Numbered from the stretch's first letter, positions 1 to 11,381 are shown. The stretch: DNA of 64,000 nucleotides from Heliocidaris erythrogramma (GCA_025617745.1 CM046864.1:28768199-28832198); one strand, 5' to 3'. Translations and numbers: made by a program. Notes: generated from the letters alone by a model not told the origin.

Positions 1-107
1 CGCTTTCGAGCGGTCCAATAGCGGGTTCGCACGCCTTTAGTGGTCATCGGGCACATACCGAGTTATCTCGGTCTGTCCACGCACTGGGAGCTTTTAGCTC
101 TCAACCC

Positions 108-1673
108 ATGGCTACGGCATCTTCTTGCCTAGCTAATATGGGTGTTTTGGATGATTCTCAAGGCTCACGCCATGAGCGCTCCAATCCCTTTATGGGAAGT
201 GAACGTCCCTCCACGGAGGGGTCGGTCCGTGTTTCCGAAGAGGCTTCGGGGATCCGAACGGTTCCGATTAAGCGTTCTAAGAAAAGGGTTTCGGCTACGA
301 CTTTTGTCGAGCCAGCCAAGAAAAAGGCCAAGAAAAAGGCGAAGAGCGGCAAGGCTTTGCCGGCCTCTTGCCCATCTGGTCTGGCTGACCCGGCTAGCTC
401 CTCTCAAGCTGACATGTTCAGTATGATGCGGGCTTTTGCTCAGAATCTGGGTTGGTCCTTTGTACCGACTTCTTCAACCCTGACTTCTGTCCCTATTCAG
501 GGATCTCACTTTGAGTCTAATCAGCCTTTTGTGATTGATTCCTCTTTGTCTGAGACTGATTCGCATGTGCCTCCTACTCCCGCGGCCCTCGGGGCTCCGC
601 CGGGTGAGGAGACCTTTGGTGTACCATGCGGGGACCCGCCTGAGGAGGCTTTTGTTAGCGGTCCTTTGTCTCATTCCACTCGGGTGGAACCAGATTTGGA
701 TGCGTCCTCTCAAGCTTCGGTCCCCGAATCGCTTGGGCAGGCGGAGTCTCAATCGCTCAATCTCTGTGGAGTGGAAGCGATTGCTTTGTTGTCCAAATAT
801 CTCCCTGAAGTTCGGTCAACCCGCGCGGAGGGTTCGACTTCGCGTTGGAGTTTCAAGCAGCAGGCCTCCGACGAGGGTATTGCTCTTGAGGAGGTTTTCA
901 AGCTGGAGTATGACCGCATTGAGGCCGCTTTGTTGATTAAGCGATCTAACGCGGTCAGGGGTAAGGCCTTTGCCTTTTGTTCTCAGGACCAAGACAGCTT
1001 TTTCAAGGCTAAGTCTCTTTCTCCTGAGATTTTAGAGGTTGGTCGTCGCTTGCAGGCGACTAATCCGCTTACCTCCGCTGCATTCAGGGCGGAGGATAGG
1101 CTTTGGTTTAACATTGAAAACCATGTTAGGTCAGGGATGCGTTTGGCGGTGTTTCAAGGGCTTCTCTCGGACCTTAGGTCCAGGGCGGAGGAGTTGAATG
1201 TTACCGATGGTGACAAGTTGATTATTGACGACTTGCTGCATACTCTTTTTTGTCTGCAGTGGTCGCAGCTTTCCACGGCAGCTGCTTCGGCTACGTTCCG
1301 TCGCAGGACCTTGGCTCTCTCGGCACTGGGTGTTAGGGAGTCGGGCATTGCTCAACTTCTCCGAGATGTACCGTCTCGGGGTCCTTCGCTTTTTGGTGGA
1401 AAATTCGCTACGGTATTCCAAAGAGAGATCGATGCGCGGAAGCAGATCTCGGATATGACTAAGCAGTTTCACACTAGCTCTAAGTCAACGCGGGCCCCTG
1501 TTCGGCGTAGACCTGCTGGTCCCGCTTCGGGTCAGCGCAGTCGTGTGTCTAGGGTCCCGCCTCCTGAGCCTCAGCCAGCTCCGTCTCGTGGGAGAGGGAG
1601 TCGTGGCAGGGGTTTTTCGAGAGGTTCTCGTGGTAAGGCAATGGCTTCGCAGAAGGCCAAGCCTGGATTTTGA
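108..1673 (+). CDS. DIRS ORF1, gag-like protein
   Basis: This 521-residue frame is the first gene of the DIRS element and sits where such elements encode a gag-like nucleic-acid-binding protein. Residues about 55-80 are a lysine-rich basic stretch. The middle is predicted to be mostly helical and the last ~60 residues are rich in Arg, Gly and Ser with RGRGSRGRG-like runs, fitting RNA binding. The start at 108 is the first ATG of the frame. It overlaps the beginning of the reverse transcriptase frame. Assignment rests on position and composition, because DIRS gag proteins are poorly conserved. Treated as part of a fossil or virus-like element. Confidence 0.8.
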   Translation: MATASSCLANMGVLDDSQGSRHERSNPFMGSERPSTEGSVRVSEEASGIRTVPIKRSKKRVSATTFVEPAKKKAKKKAKSGKALPASCPSGLADPASSSQADMFSMMRAFAQNLGWSFVPTSSTLTSVPIQGSHFESNQPFVIDSSLSETDSHVPPTPAALGAPPGEETFGVPCGDPPEEAFVSGPLSHSTRVEPDLDASSQASVPESLGQAESQSLNLCGVEAIALLSKYLPEVRSTRAEGSTSRWSFKQQASDEGIALEEVFKLEYDRIEAALLIKRSNAVRGKAFAFCSQDQDSFFKAKSLSPEILEVGRRLQATNPLTSAAFRAEDRLWFNIENHVRSGMRLAVFQGLLSDLRSRAEELNVTDGDKLIIDDLLHTLFCLQWSQLSTAAASATFRRRTLALSALGVRESGIAQLLRDVPSRGPSLFGGKFATVFQREIDARKQISDMTKQFHTSSKSTRAPVRRRPAGPASGQRSRVSRVPPPEPQPAPSRGRGSRGRGFSRGSRGKAMASQKAKPGF

Positions 1674-3624
1674 TGTTTTTCCCCGAGCGCTTGTTCAACC
1701 GAATGTGGTAGGTGGCCGACTTCACGCGTTTCTCCCCGCTTGGGAGGCCATCTCCGGGGACGGGTTCGTTCTCTCCGTCGTGCGAGACGGATTCTTCATA
1801 GATCTTTGCGCCTCGCTCCCCGGAGGGGCTATAAGAATTCGGTCACCTCCCATGTCTGCCCTGTCTCGGTCTCATGCTTTGAAGGAGATCGAGTCTCTTT
1901 TGGAAAAGAGGGCTATAGAAAGGGTAAGAGACAGGCCGTCTCTTTCCCTTTCTCCAATATTTGTTATTCCCAAGCGCTCGGGAAAACTTCGTTTGATACT
2001 GAACCTAAAGAGGATAAACAAATTTATTCCTCCGGTTCACTTTCGTATGGAGACTCTTGCCTCCATTCTTCCGTTGATCAAAAGGGAAGACTACGCGGTC
2101 TCGATAGATCTCAAGGACGCGTACTTTCACATTCCCATTCATCGCGCTTCTCGCGATCTTCTGGGGTTCTCCTTCCTATCGGAGACTTATCGTTTTCGGG
2201 CTCTTCCCTTCGGGCTGCGCCCGGCCCCTCGGGTTTTTACTCAGGTTGTAGCGGTGCTAGCGGCCTTTCTGAGGCGTCGCGGCCTGCGGTTGTTTTGTTA
2301 CCTGGACGATTGGCTTCTCCTTGCGGAGTCGCGCGATCGTTTGTTGGACGAGACTCGTTTGCTCGTCTCTCTTACTCAAGACTTAGGTTTCCTAATAAAT
2401 TGGGAAAAGTCAGAGTTAGTCCCCACTCGCAGCCCAGTTTTTCTGGGGGCGGTGTTAGACATAAGGAATCAGTTGGCTCGGCCCAGTCGAGACAGGATTC
2501 TCACCATTGTCTCTGCGGCTCGCAAGCTCTTGCTGGCCAGAAGAGTCTCGGCCAGACGGTGGCTTCAGTTTCTGGGTTATCTAGCCAGTCTAGTCGATGT
2601 TCTAGAGGACTGCCGGCTCCTCATGAGACCCTTTCAGAGACATCTCCTCAGGTTCTTCAGGCCGGGAAAAGACTCCCTTTCGGTCTGGATTCCAATACCA
2701 GTAAGGATCAAGTCTCTTCTTGCTTGTTGGACGAGCGAGGTGTTTCTCGCGCGAGGCAGGTCCTTTTCTGTCCCTCTTCCGTCGATATCGGTTTCGACGG
2801 ACGCCTCTCGGTTGGGGTGGGGAGGACACTGCAACGGCAGCACGGTTGCGGGGGATTGGTCTCATCTTGGGACTCTTCCTCATATCAATGTCCTGGAGTT
2901 TATGGCAGTCTTGTTGACCTTGCTCCATTTCAGAAGTCGACTTCTCAGTCGTTCAGTTCTGATTCTCACGGACAACGTTACTGTGGCGGCATATATCAAT
3001 CGGCAGGGAGGCACTCGTTCGGTTGCCTTGAATGCCCTAGCAGCTCAGCTGTGGAGGTGGTGTCGTCGCATGGCAATTACACCTGTGGCCTCTTTCATCC
3101 CCGGTCGGGAAAACCTCATTGCGGACTTTCTGTCCCGGGGCAGGTATCTTCCATCGGAATGGATGCTCCATCCGGAGGTATTTCGCCGCATTCACAGTTG
3201 CGTAGGTCCACTGGAAGTGGATCTATTTGCGTCGGTGTTGAATCACCAGCTGCCGAAGTATTGCTCCCGTGTTCGAGATCAGGGAGCTTGGGCTCTCGAT
3301 GCTTTCTCCCTCAACTGGGAGTACCTTCAGGGATTCGCCTTTCCTCCTTTCCAACTGATTCCGCAGGTCTTGCAGAAAATCAGGGAAGATCGGGCGAGGG
3401 TGCTGGTAATAGCTCCCTTTTGGCCCAGGAGGAATTGGTTTCCGGAACTTTTGAGTCTTCTAAGGACTCAACCGTTAATTCTCCCGTTAAGAGCGGATCT
3501 GGTGTTACAGCCCCTATCGGGGATTCTTCACCACAATCCGGAGTCTCTTCATTTGACTGCTTGGCCCCTGTCAGGGAATCCGCAAGACAGTCGGGTCTCT
3601 CTGATAGAGCCGCGGACTTTTTAA
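1543..3624 (+). CDS. DIRS ORF2, reverse transcriptase/RNase H/methyltransferase-like
   Basis: This 693-residue frame encodes the polymerase of the DIRS element. The reverse transcriptase core lies at about residues 130-330, with the fingers/palm motif SIDLKDAYFHIPI and the catalytic box CYLDDWLLL (a YxDD type). RNase H follows at about 415-520, with VSTDASRLGWGGH and LTDNVTVAAYINRQGG. The C-terminal part, from VDLFASVLNHQLPKYCSR onward, matches the DIRS methyltransferase-like (DAM-type) domain by position and motif. The true start is uncertain because the frame overlaps ORF1, as is usual in the family. The stop TAA at 3622-3624 shares a base with the next gene's ATG. Confidence 0.93.
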   Translation: MCLGSRLLSLSQLRLVGEGVVAGVFREVLVVRQWLRRRPSLDFDVFPRALVQPNVVGGRLHAFLPAWEAISGDGFVLSVVRDGFFIDLCASLPGGAIRIRSPPMSALSRSHALKEIESLLEKRAIERVRDRPSLSLSPIFVIPKRSGKLRLILNLKRINKFIPPVHFRMETLASILPLIKREDYAVSIDLKDAYFHIPIHRASRDLLGFSFLSETYRFRALPFGLRPAPRVFTQVVAVLAAFLRRRGLRLFCYLDDWLLLAESRDRLLDETRLLVSLTQDLGFLINWEKSELVPTRSPVFLGAVLDIRNQLARPSRDRILTIVSAARKLLLARRVSARRWLQFLGYLASLVDVLEDCRLLMRPFQRHLLRFFRPGKDSLSVWIPIPVRIKSLLACWTSEVFLARGRSFSVPLPSISVSTDASRLGWGGHCNGSTVAGDWSHLGTLPHINVLEFMAVLLTLLHFRSRLLSRSVLILTDNVTVAAYINRQGGTRSVALNALAAQLWRWCRRMAITPVASFIPGRENLIADFLSRGRYLPSEWMLHPEVFRRIHSCVGPLEVDLFASVLNHQLPKYCSRVRDQGAWALDAFSLNWEYLQGFAFPPFQLIPQVLQKIREDRARVLVIAPFWPRRNWFPELLSLLRTQPLILPLRADLVLQPLSGILHHNPESLHLTAWPLSGNPQDSRVSLIEPRTF

Positions 3625-4598
3625 TGTCCAGTCGTAGGGTTTCTACTAGGGAAATTTACAATTCCCGTCTCTCGGTCTTTTTCCTTTGGTGCAAAGAGAG
3701 AAATCAAACCCCTTCTAAGGCTCCTATTGGCTCAATTGCGGATTTCTTAATCTCGTTATTTGACAAAGGGAGATCTATTTCTACTATCCGAGGCTACCGT
3801 TCGGCGATCGGCGCCATTCATTCGGGTTTTTCGGATGGTTCGGGAATTTCCAATTCCCCGCTGCTAGGTGGTTTGATTCGTTCGTTTTTTCTGAAACGAC
3901 CTTCGTTTTCTAAGTTAGTGCCGTCTTGGAGTTTGCCTAAGGTCCTGGAGGCCTTGGCGAAGCCCCCTTTTGAACCATTAGGTGAAGCTTCGCTTCATCA
4001 TCTTACGGTCAAGACGCTCTTTTTGGTAGCTATTGCCTCTGGGCAGAGGCGTAGTACTCTTCATGCTCTCTGTCTTACTCCTGGTCATGTTCGCTGGGAG
4101 AGAAGAGGTGTTAGATTGATTCCTAGGGCTTCTTTCGTTGCCAAGAATCAGACAGCTTCTTCTGGTCCGGTTGAGATTTTTCTTTGTCCGCTTTCTGACT
4201 TTTCTTCGGTGCGCGAGGACAAAGTTTGGTGTCCTGTTAGGGCTCTCAAATGGTATATTGATAAGACTAAGCCTTATCGTAAGGATGATCAGTTGTTCCT
4301 GATCACTAGAGAGCCTTTTTCTCCTGCCTCTCTCGATTCCATTTCTAGATGGATCGTCGAAGCTATTAGGGCCGCTGGCACAGTGGCTCTTTTATCCGAC
4401 AGCAAGCCTCGTGCTCATGATACTCGTAGTGTCAGCACTTCTTGGGCTCTGTTTCAAGGTGTGGCGCTGGTTGATATCTTGAAGGCTGCTTATTGGCGTT
4501 CGCCCAATTCCTTCATTTCTTGCTACCTTAGGGATGTTCCCGCAGGTGAAGCTCTGTTTGCGTCAACCACCTTGAAGGCCGCTGTGTCTTCTTTGTAG
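3624..4598 (+). CDS. DIRS ORF3, tyrosine recombinase
   Basis: This 324-residue recombinase starts at an ATG that overlaps the preceding stop (TAATG at 3622-3626), an arrangement suited to coupled translation. The N-terminal half has the SAM-like core-binding character (STREIYNSRLSVFFLWCKER, then a tract rich in SISTIRGYRSAIGAIH). The catalytic half shows an arginine in ASGQRRSTLHAL, the HDTR box at about residues 270-273 and a C-terminal tyrosine in ISCYLRDV. Its role is to insert the circular DNA copy. The frame stays open upstream over the polymerase gene, but the TAATG start gives a normal-size DIRS recombinase. Confidence 0.93.
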   Translation: MSSRRVSTREIYNSRLSVFFLWCKERNQTPSKAPIGSIADFLISLFDKGRSISTIRGYRSAIGAIHSGFSDGSGISNSPLLGGLIRSFFLKRPSFSKLVPSWSLPKVLEALAKPPFEPLGEASLHHLTVKTLFLVAIASGQRRSTLHALCLTPGHVRWERRGVRLIPRASFVAKNQTASSGPVEIFLCPLSDFSSVREDKVWCPVRALKWYIDKTKPYRKDDQLFLITREPFSPASLDSISRWIVEAIRAAGTVALLSDSKPRAHDTRSVSTSWALFQGVALVDILKAAYWRSPNSFISCYLRDVPAGEALFASTTLKAAVSSL

Positions 4599-4666
4599 TC
4601 TTTGGTGTAATCCTATTTCCTTCTGCTCGAAACATGCCTCCCGGTCTTTGAGTTGGCGTTGGTCTG

Positions 4667-4763
4667 GCATAATAGGTAGGTATATATGATTTATTGCAGT
4701 AAATTTGTAAAATCAGCACTGATTTTCTTATTTACTATATAAATCTATATACCTACCTATGAC
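4667..4763. repeat. DIRS internal complementary region
   Basis: Bases 4705-4760 are the reverse complement of the right terminal repeat at 4951-5016. The block also begins with a direct copy (GGCATAATAGGTAGGTATAT) of that repeat's outer end, so it is itself palindromic. DIRS elements are known to carry such a region, complementary to both outer ends, to close the circular intermediate. Confidence 0.85.
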
Positions 4764-4948
4764 CCTCCCTCCTTCCCCGCTCCTTGCAAGCAACATGTTT
4801 CTTCTTGGGGTTGCTCGCAAAAGAGGAAGATGGCCGTAGCGTATTGACGCGCGTGAGTGGCGAAGGGGACAATAGGATTACGGGGGGTGCGCACAATTTT
4901 GTGACACATGTGTGATAAATACTCGAAGGGGTCCCGTAGTCAAGACTA

Positions 4949-5016
4949 CAGGCATAATAGGTAGGTATATAGATTTATATAGTAAATAAGAAAATCAGTG
5001 CTGATTTTACAAATTG
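4949..5016 (+). repeat. DIRS right inverted terminal repeat
   Basis: The repeat starts GGCATAATAGGTAGGTATAT and ends near ACAAATT, where similarity to the internal complementary region stops. The 185 bases between them are GC-rich 3' sequence with no gene. Confidence 0.8.
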
Positions 5017-5764
5017 GTTGTTTTAACCAACTTTCGGAGGTGAATTCTTCACAGCATCATTGCATTGCTAGCCTACATATCTTGCTATACATGTATGAAC
5101 ATAAATATTTAAAAATCTGATGAAAATTTTTTGAGGACTTACCCAAACTGCACATTACATTTAACTAACTTTTTTGGTCGGGGGTATGGATTAAGATTTT
5201 TAAAATCTTATACATGAAGCCTATGTTACAATTTTGATAATTTGGGGGTCCAGACTTCGATTTTGGGCACCCGTGTGTCCCGGGCTCCTGTCACTGGCAA
5301 GCCCTGGTTAAAGAGTGCCCTTCCTCTTTGCGTTAATGTTAACCCATGGACTACTGAATTTTCAAATTTCCGATAGGCTTAATACAGGGACCACCCGGTT
5401 GCAGTAGGCAATGGGTTAAGAGCACCCTAAGTGAGTAGAAAATGGGATAATTACTACTAATTCATGGCAACTAAGTTATTTGAAACCATGACTACCTTGT
5501 AACATAATATTTAAAATTTCATCATGCAAACACACGAGCAAAGATGACAGAGTATTTCACTCAAAATCTAGTATCAAATCATCATGTGCCTAGCCAAAGG
5601 TCAGAAGGTAAACTCCTGAAATATGTGTTTGCTTTAAGCAAAAATCTATAGAGTTCCTTTAATAAATTATGCCATCTACATTGACTTTATAGCTTTATTG
5701 GACTGCATGAAGCAAAAATAATTAATGAGAAGGATGAATTCTGGTATAGATGCAAAATAATTTT
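5017..5764. other. Non-coding, nothing recognised
   Basis: AT-rich host flank of the DIRS element. No exon, RNA gene or clear repeat is visible apart from a short TTGGTT/AACCAA palindrome directly at the boundary. Confidence 0.6.
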
Positions 5765-5980
5765 TTAGCTTTCTCTTTCTTTTCATGTCAGTTTGGAAGA
5801 ATATTATTTGGTAGAAATGTTCCCCTGAAAAGGATTGCTCCTCAAATGCCATCATATTGAAAAAATATCTGAAATGTTTGGGCCAAACTGTTATGCCACA
5901 TACGTGTATGTGTGTAGTCCCATGTATACATATTTCCGTTTGCAGTGTATGTAGTTTTCACCAAGAGTGAGCCAGTTTCT
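5765..5980 (+). repeat. Dispersed repeat family A, copy 1
   Basis: The core TTGGAAGAA...GTAGAAATGT.CCCCTG.AAAGGATTGCTCCTC, followed by a GGGCC.AAC and TGCCACAT tract, recurs at 17280-17450 on the same strand and at 49800-50045 on the other. Similarity extends into a TTGCAGTGTATGT segment shared with the third copy. No coding capacity; probably an old non-autonomous element. Confidence 0.7.
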
Positions 5981-6355
5981 CTTTTCATCATTCCAAAACC
6001 TTGTGTACAAATGTACATGTACATCAATTATTGTTCATTACATGTGATTAACCTTTCTAATTTTGCTTCTAGTCAGTCTCTGTCATAAGTTAATCGCATG
6101 ACCAGTACTCAACTTGATCGTTAAAGTAGTTTAAATGCAAGTAACGTTTGGTTCTGACATAAAAAAGGAGATTGGGGTGAAACTTGTTGAATATGGTCTC
6201 CTGTTGTTCCATGGGTGTCTAAATACAAGTGCCGGGTATTTTAATATATATTTACATGTATTTTGGGGTGATTTCCAACGTAAATAAATGTATCGCAAAG
6301 AAAGTCTGAATCTAAGCAACAGCGAAGGATAGTATTCTTCTTGAAGTGCACAGTT

Positions 6356-7650
6356 AAGATACAGTGAAACCTGTCTATAAAGACCGCTCCAGGGAGACAA
6401 GAAAAGCAGGCTTTATGAGCAGGTGGGCAATTGTACAGGTTGGTGGACATGGACCTTAATAGATATGAATCATTTTTTTTGGTGCTACATAATTACAGAA
6501 TCTTGCGCAGTCATTGGTAAACCTATATGATATTAAAAGTTAGAAAATGGTAAAAATCATCTTATTTTTGCACTCTTAAGTGATATTTTGCCTATACATG
6601 TAGATTGTGCAGTTTTTAGATTGCTTTAATATATCTGGAAGTAAAATATCCAAAGCCTTCCAGGATTTATATAACAATGATTTTTCATTGAAAAAATACA
6701 AAGAAAAACATAAGTCCTACAAGTTAGAATGAAACCAAAGCTGCTCCTATCGTATGGACAAAATGTCACATGAGTAACTGTAACGTGAGTAACCATTATT
6801 CCTGTGAAATCTGCAAAAGTGATGAGTCCAGTAATTTACAGTTGTTACCCAATGGAGGTCTAGCACGGTTCTTTCAAAAGGGTAAAATAATTTTCAAGAA
6901 AGCCTTGTATTAGCACACTTTCATTGAGCTAGCAGTTATTATAGTTCCTCTTCTAAGGTTTTGGTTCTACATACGTACATGTACCCCAATATGTAGGCAC
7001 AGTCTTGACTAAAACCGATTTAGCTGATACTGGGGAGCATTTCATCAAGCGTTTTGTCAGTGATATTTACCGACAAGTGTTATAAGCTACTGAAATCCTT
7101 GCATCTGATTGGCTGAGAGCAAATCTGTCAGTAAAAATCACTGACAAAACGCTTGATGAAACGCTCCCCTGGTTAAAAAAGTAATAATAGAAGAAATGCT
7201 GAAGATGTAACCCAATACCTCTTCAAATGTAACATGAGTATTATGGAATTGCCCATGTGTCTTTATGTACAGGGTCCTTTCATACAAGTTTCAATAAGAC
7301 ACACTGTTCAAAGGAAGAAAAAAAAATGTAGTCTTATGGACAGCTTGTCACTAAGGCAAGTTTCAAACATGTAGAACCTATAAACTTCTCTCTCTGCTCT
7401 TTATTGTTTGGCTAAGATTTTGAAACGGTTGAGATGCATTGAAACCTGTACGTAAAGACCGCTCAAGGGAGACAAGAAATGCTTTCTTTATACATGTAGG
7501 TGGTTTTATGTACTTGCACTTTCATACATGTACAGGTTCAATGAGAAACACTTTTCTGAGGAAACAAAAAGAAATGTGGTCTTTATGGACGGATTGTCAC
7601 GAAAGCACATTCATTGTATTAACACTTTTGATGTACACGAAGAGCCTATA
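6356..7650 (+). repeat. Three copies of a CCTGTCTATAAAGACCG repeat
   Basis: Blocks at about 6356-6455, 7250-7375 and 7434-7650 share GAAACCTGT..TAAAGACCGCTC.AGGGAGACAAGAAA and a GTCTTTATGGAC segment. The motif is a common dispersed repeat of marine invertebrates (from memory). The MITE at 7032-7169 lies between the copies. Short open frames across 7439-7875 are not convincing genes. Confidence 0.6.
7032..7169. mobile_element. Palindromic MITE, family B, copy 1
   Basis: Inverted ends GGGGAGC.TTTCATCAAGCG and CGCTTGATGAAACGCTCCCC enclose a second inverted pair, GTCAGTGAT.TTTACCGACA and its complement. The centre reads AAGCTACTGAAATCCTTGCA. Related copies are at 9481-9560 (half only), 12283-12420 and 22639-22780 (opposite orientation). 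Confidence 0.85.
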
Positions 7651-7875
7651 AACTTTCTTGTTCTCGTTCTCGTTCTCGTCTTTCATTTGCAGATGCGCCG
7701 TGCTTTGTTGTCAGTTTTAGCAAGCAAGCTATTTGTGTTTTTAATTATCTTTGTTTTGCCCACAGCATGTCACAGCAGTATTCATGTAGTTCTAAAAAAA
7801 GAAAAAAAGTTCTATTTTAAATTATTGGTTCTATTCTCTAATGACACAGTTCTTTCTGTGGATTATCATCCATAA

Positions 7876-9711
7876 TTTCATTGTAATATCTAGCGTTTTT
7901 TTTTTTGTTTTGAATAATATTTTATTGCTTCCTCTCAAGATCAATATTACATTAATCATGATAAGTCACATATAAAATAATTTGCATATACAAGGAAACT
8001 TAATGAAATACATTAATATCAGTAAAAAAATATATAGAATTCTCTGAAATTATCCATGATTAAACAGGATTATTTTTTCGAGGAAAGGAAAAAAAAATAC
8101 AATGCATCAACCGTTAGACATAGATATAACTATTTTCTTTCATGTAATACTTCATACATGTAGTAATAATAAAAAGAACTTTTTGTTTCAAGTAATCGTC
8201 TTGAGAAAGATACATTAATATCACATTAAATCATATTAAATAATATTCAGACAAAAGGAACTAAAGAACAAAGTTTACAAATACCAATTATACAGTTGTA
8301 CTTTTAAACAATATAAGGTCTTCCAAAATATACGGAATAACAGAACAAAGGCTCTTTTTTTTTTAGAAAGAAAAAAAAAATACTATATATCGATCATTGA
8401 ACATGCATTTAGAAAAAATATCAAATTATACGTTTTCTTGAAACGATTCTTTATAAGATAAAAAAAAAAAAAAAAAAAAAAATTTAGAGGAAGATATACA
8501 GAGTTGTACTGAATTTTACTTGACTAGCGCCCCCTGGAGTTAACAGAGCACTTAACAATATTACTCCATTTCCCCCTCTTGCTTTCAAGTGTTCTAAATT
8601 GTTGTTTTGTCAAATATTTCCATGGCAGTACAGTATTAAAAAAAAGCAATATTTCATTCTATTCAGTAATTACACATTTTTTTCTTGTTTCATCAATAAT
8701 CTATGTAATTGTACTAACTGTCTGAATTGGAGCCAGAATGGTGTTAACTCATATACATGTATATGTACTTTAACATAGAGTTAACGCCCTTCCTGCTCTC
8801 AACAGACGTAACAAGAGGTTCACCATATTTGACTTGAATAGTGACCCTCTAGTACACAGACCACTCAAGAAAATTATGTTCTGCGTCAGTTGCCAAATAT
8901 CGTTGTGAACCAGCTATGAGTAGACTTTCACAACAGCCACAGATATTGCTAATTGCGTACTGTTAATGTGCACATGCAGGCACTCGCGTGTTTAATGGGC
9001 TCCATCAAATTATAATAAACTGCAAAATTTATATCATGTTTAGGCCACTTCCTGCATCAGGTGCGGTTTAATAGGCATATCAATGTGTGAAAGTGAAATT
9101 GATACTACAGCCCAACCATCTTTAATAACAGTCAGTTATCATAATAATGAAGGAGGTATTGTGCTAAAAGCTAAACCATTGTAGATGTTTATTAATTGAA
9201 GTGGATGGGCAATCTTGCCAAAGAATTTGAGTGGTGAACAGTAATTCTTTACTAGGAAAGGCTCAGTTTCCTTTCCCAACACAGAAACAGTTGCCTTTTA
9301 TTTTAAGTAAAGTTTGTCCCAATTAGAGATATTATATTCCCAATTTTCATGATGACACCTAAAATAATTTTAAGTCCAAATTTGACTCTTGAAATTTCAT
9401 CCATGATGAATGTTGACATTTCTGGGTTCATTCAATTTCTCGGCAGATATGTTGAAAACAAATTAAAAATACAATAACGGTTATAAGCTACTGAAATCCT
9501 TGCATCTGATTAACTGTGACCAAAATTGTCATAGAAGTGTAGCAGTTGTTATGAAACGGGGCCGAGACCTGTCGGGATCCTCCGTGTGCTTTCTAGAGAT
9601 TTTCTTCTATTTTTTTAAAATTTAATTTTCTTTCTTTTATTGTTTAATAGTGCAGTGTCCATTTTGTTTTGCGTGTAATATTTTAATACAAAGTACATGC
9701 ACATGTACTTG
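7876..9711. other. AT-rich non-coding DNA with homopolymer runs
   Basis: Contains A runs near 8350-8385 and 8460-8482 and a partial family B MITE at 9481-9560. The block GTTTTGAATAATATTTTATT at 7902 recurs at 53037, perhaps the end of a shared retroelement. A short palindrome GTGTTAACTC/GAGTTAACGC sits at 8750-8795. No exon recognised. Confidence 0.5.
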
Positions 9712-9715
9712 TTAA

Positions 9716-10616
9716 AGGAGAATTAACCCCTGATTACAAATTTACTTATATTGGAAGGTGTAATATATTCCTACTTATTGGCCTAAATCATTTCTAATAA
9801 GATATCAGAAAAGGGTATAAATAAAGATAATCCAACACCCAGTATCGTCTCCTACTCATTTACATGGGGGCTGCCATTTTCTTGTTGATTTGAAGTTGTA
9901 CATGAACCATTGAGAAATGTTCCAGTCAGGAAGATATTTTGAATCCAAATCTTAAATTGTTTTTCTTCATTACCTAAAATCCCATATGTGACGAAAAATA
10001 TAAAGTGGGTGTTTACATGTATTATAAAAATTAAATCTTTATAATGATACTTTTAAATTGTCTGGTTTTGCTTAACAAAAATCTATTTTCTTGGGTTTGC
10101 CAAACAGAGCAGAACATAATATATGCAGCATGCATTCCGACTTTTCAAGTCCATTATCCGAAAGCAGGTGAATGCATAGTTTGCCGCTATAGATGCTCAG
10201 GGAAGAAGCATCCATAAAATTTGAATTAATTTGCTCCGTCCCATACGTCCAGTATCGAGAAAATAGATTTCTATTAAGCGAATATCGATTTTCAACAGAA
10301 ATATATAAGGAAATCTTCAGTTTAAAAATAAATTGACATATCTATTCTATATTTTTAATCTCAAATGAATTTTTAATTTTGAAAAAGGCAATTGAGCATT
10401 TGGATTAAGAAAATCTTCTTGTACACATAAACAAAATGGCAGCCCCCATGTGCTGCTAGCAGACGATATATATTGCTAGCAGATGGTAAATTTTGCTCAG
10501 AAAATCTTGATTCGTATCGATATCGTATATTTTGACGCGAAGCCATATAGTCTAACAAGTAGGAATAAATAACACCTTTGAACACTATCGTCTTTATTTT
10601 TGAGCGTAATTCTCCT
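9716..10616. mobile_element. 0.9-kb TTAA-flanked inverted-repeat element
   Basis: Left end AGGAGAATTA and right end TAATTCTCCT are each bordered by TTAA (9712-9715 and 10617-10620). The repeats continue imperfectly inward: CCTACTTATTGGCCTA pairs with the segment before 10567, and GGGGGCTGCCATTTT near 9865 pairs with AAAATGGCAGCCCCC near 10435. TTAA duplication is the hallmark of piggyBac-type insertion. No transposase frame is present, so it is non-autonomous. Confidence 0.8.
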
Positions 10617-10849
10617 TTAATGTTACCTTTTCTGTACATGTGTATGTGTGATGCTCTCCTATGTGTATGGTATACCTATATTAGTGTGTTTATGTACATA
10701 CATGTACTTGACTGTATTAACTTTGTTTTCATACAAAGCCCAAAATGCAATAGAGAAAGTGCAATAGAGAGTGTACCATTCCCCACAACCATCATGTTAC
10801 TTCATTGAATGTCTTTAATTATTGCAGCTGTGTGGGGTTTTCTTTTGTT

Positions 10850-11175
10850 CGTTTGTCATTTTTTATCTACATGGATTTTTAAAATTATTTTTATTTTATT
10901 TTTATGTATTTTTTGAATTTATTTCTCCTTTTTTAATATTTCATGTTATTTTTTATATTTTTTTAATTGTTTTATTTTTTGTGCTTTTTATTCTTTTTAT
11001 ATTTATTTTATTTTATTTTTTATATATTTATTTTTTATTTATTTGTTATTGTTTATTTTTATTTTATTTATTTGTTTATTTTTATTTATTTATTTTTATT
11101 TATTTATTTTATTTATTTATTTTATTTATTATTTTTATTTTTATTTATTTTTTTATTTTTTATTTTTTTTTGGGG
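10850..11175. repeat. T-rich (TTTA)n low-complexity tract
   Basis: About 325 bases of TTTA/TTTTA, ending in a G run. It creates a long Phe/Tyr/Leu/Ile-only open frame that is not a gene. Confidence 0.9.
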
Positions 11176-11381
11176 GGGAGGGGGTGCCCTGATTGTGTTC
11201 CTTGCACCATTTTACGGTACAGCACTATACAGTCTTTATTATTCTCGACACTAGGGAGTGAATCAACTAAAATTGCTGTAATACATGTACATGTCTACTG
11301 GGGAAATGAATTTTCTCCTCTGGTAACGACAGAAAATGAATCCTCACGAGCAGAAATGAAATACTAGTAGTTAACGATATC

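Larger units (their letters stand above)
1..5016 (+). mobile_element. DIRS-type tyrosine-recombinase retrotransposon, left end outside window
   Basis: Three long genes lie in the order gag-like, reverse transcriptase/RNase H, tyrosine recombinase. They are followed by an internal complementary region and a right inverted repeat, which is the DIRS architecture; there are no long terminal repeats and no DDE integrase. DIRS elements are known to copy RNA into a circular DNA and insert it with the recombinase, usually without a target duplication. The visible part looks whole, which suggests a young copy. The left inverted repeat must lie before base 1. GC content and codon use are clearly higher than in the flanking host DNA. 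The right boundary near 5016 is set where similarity to the internal complementary region ends. Confidence 0.95.

Noticed and set aside
10822-11367. 181-codon Phe/Tyr/Leu/Ile-rich frame
   Set aside because: Translation of a T-rich (TTTA)n tract.
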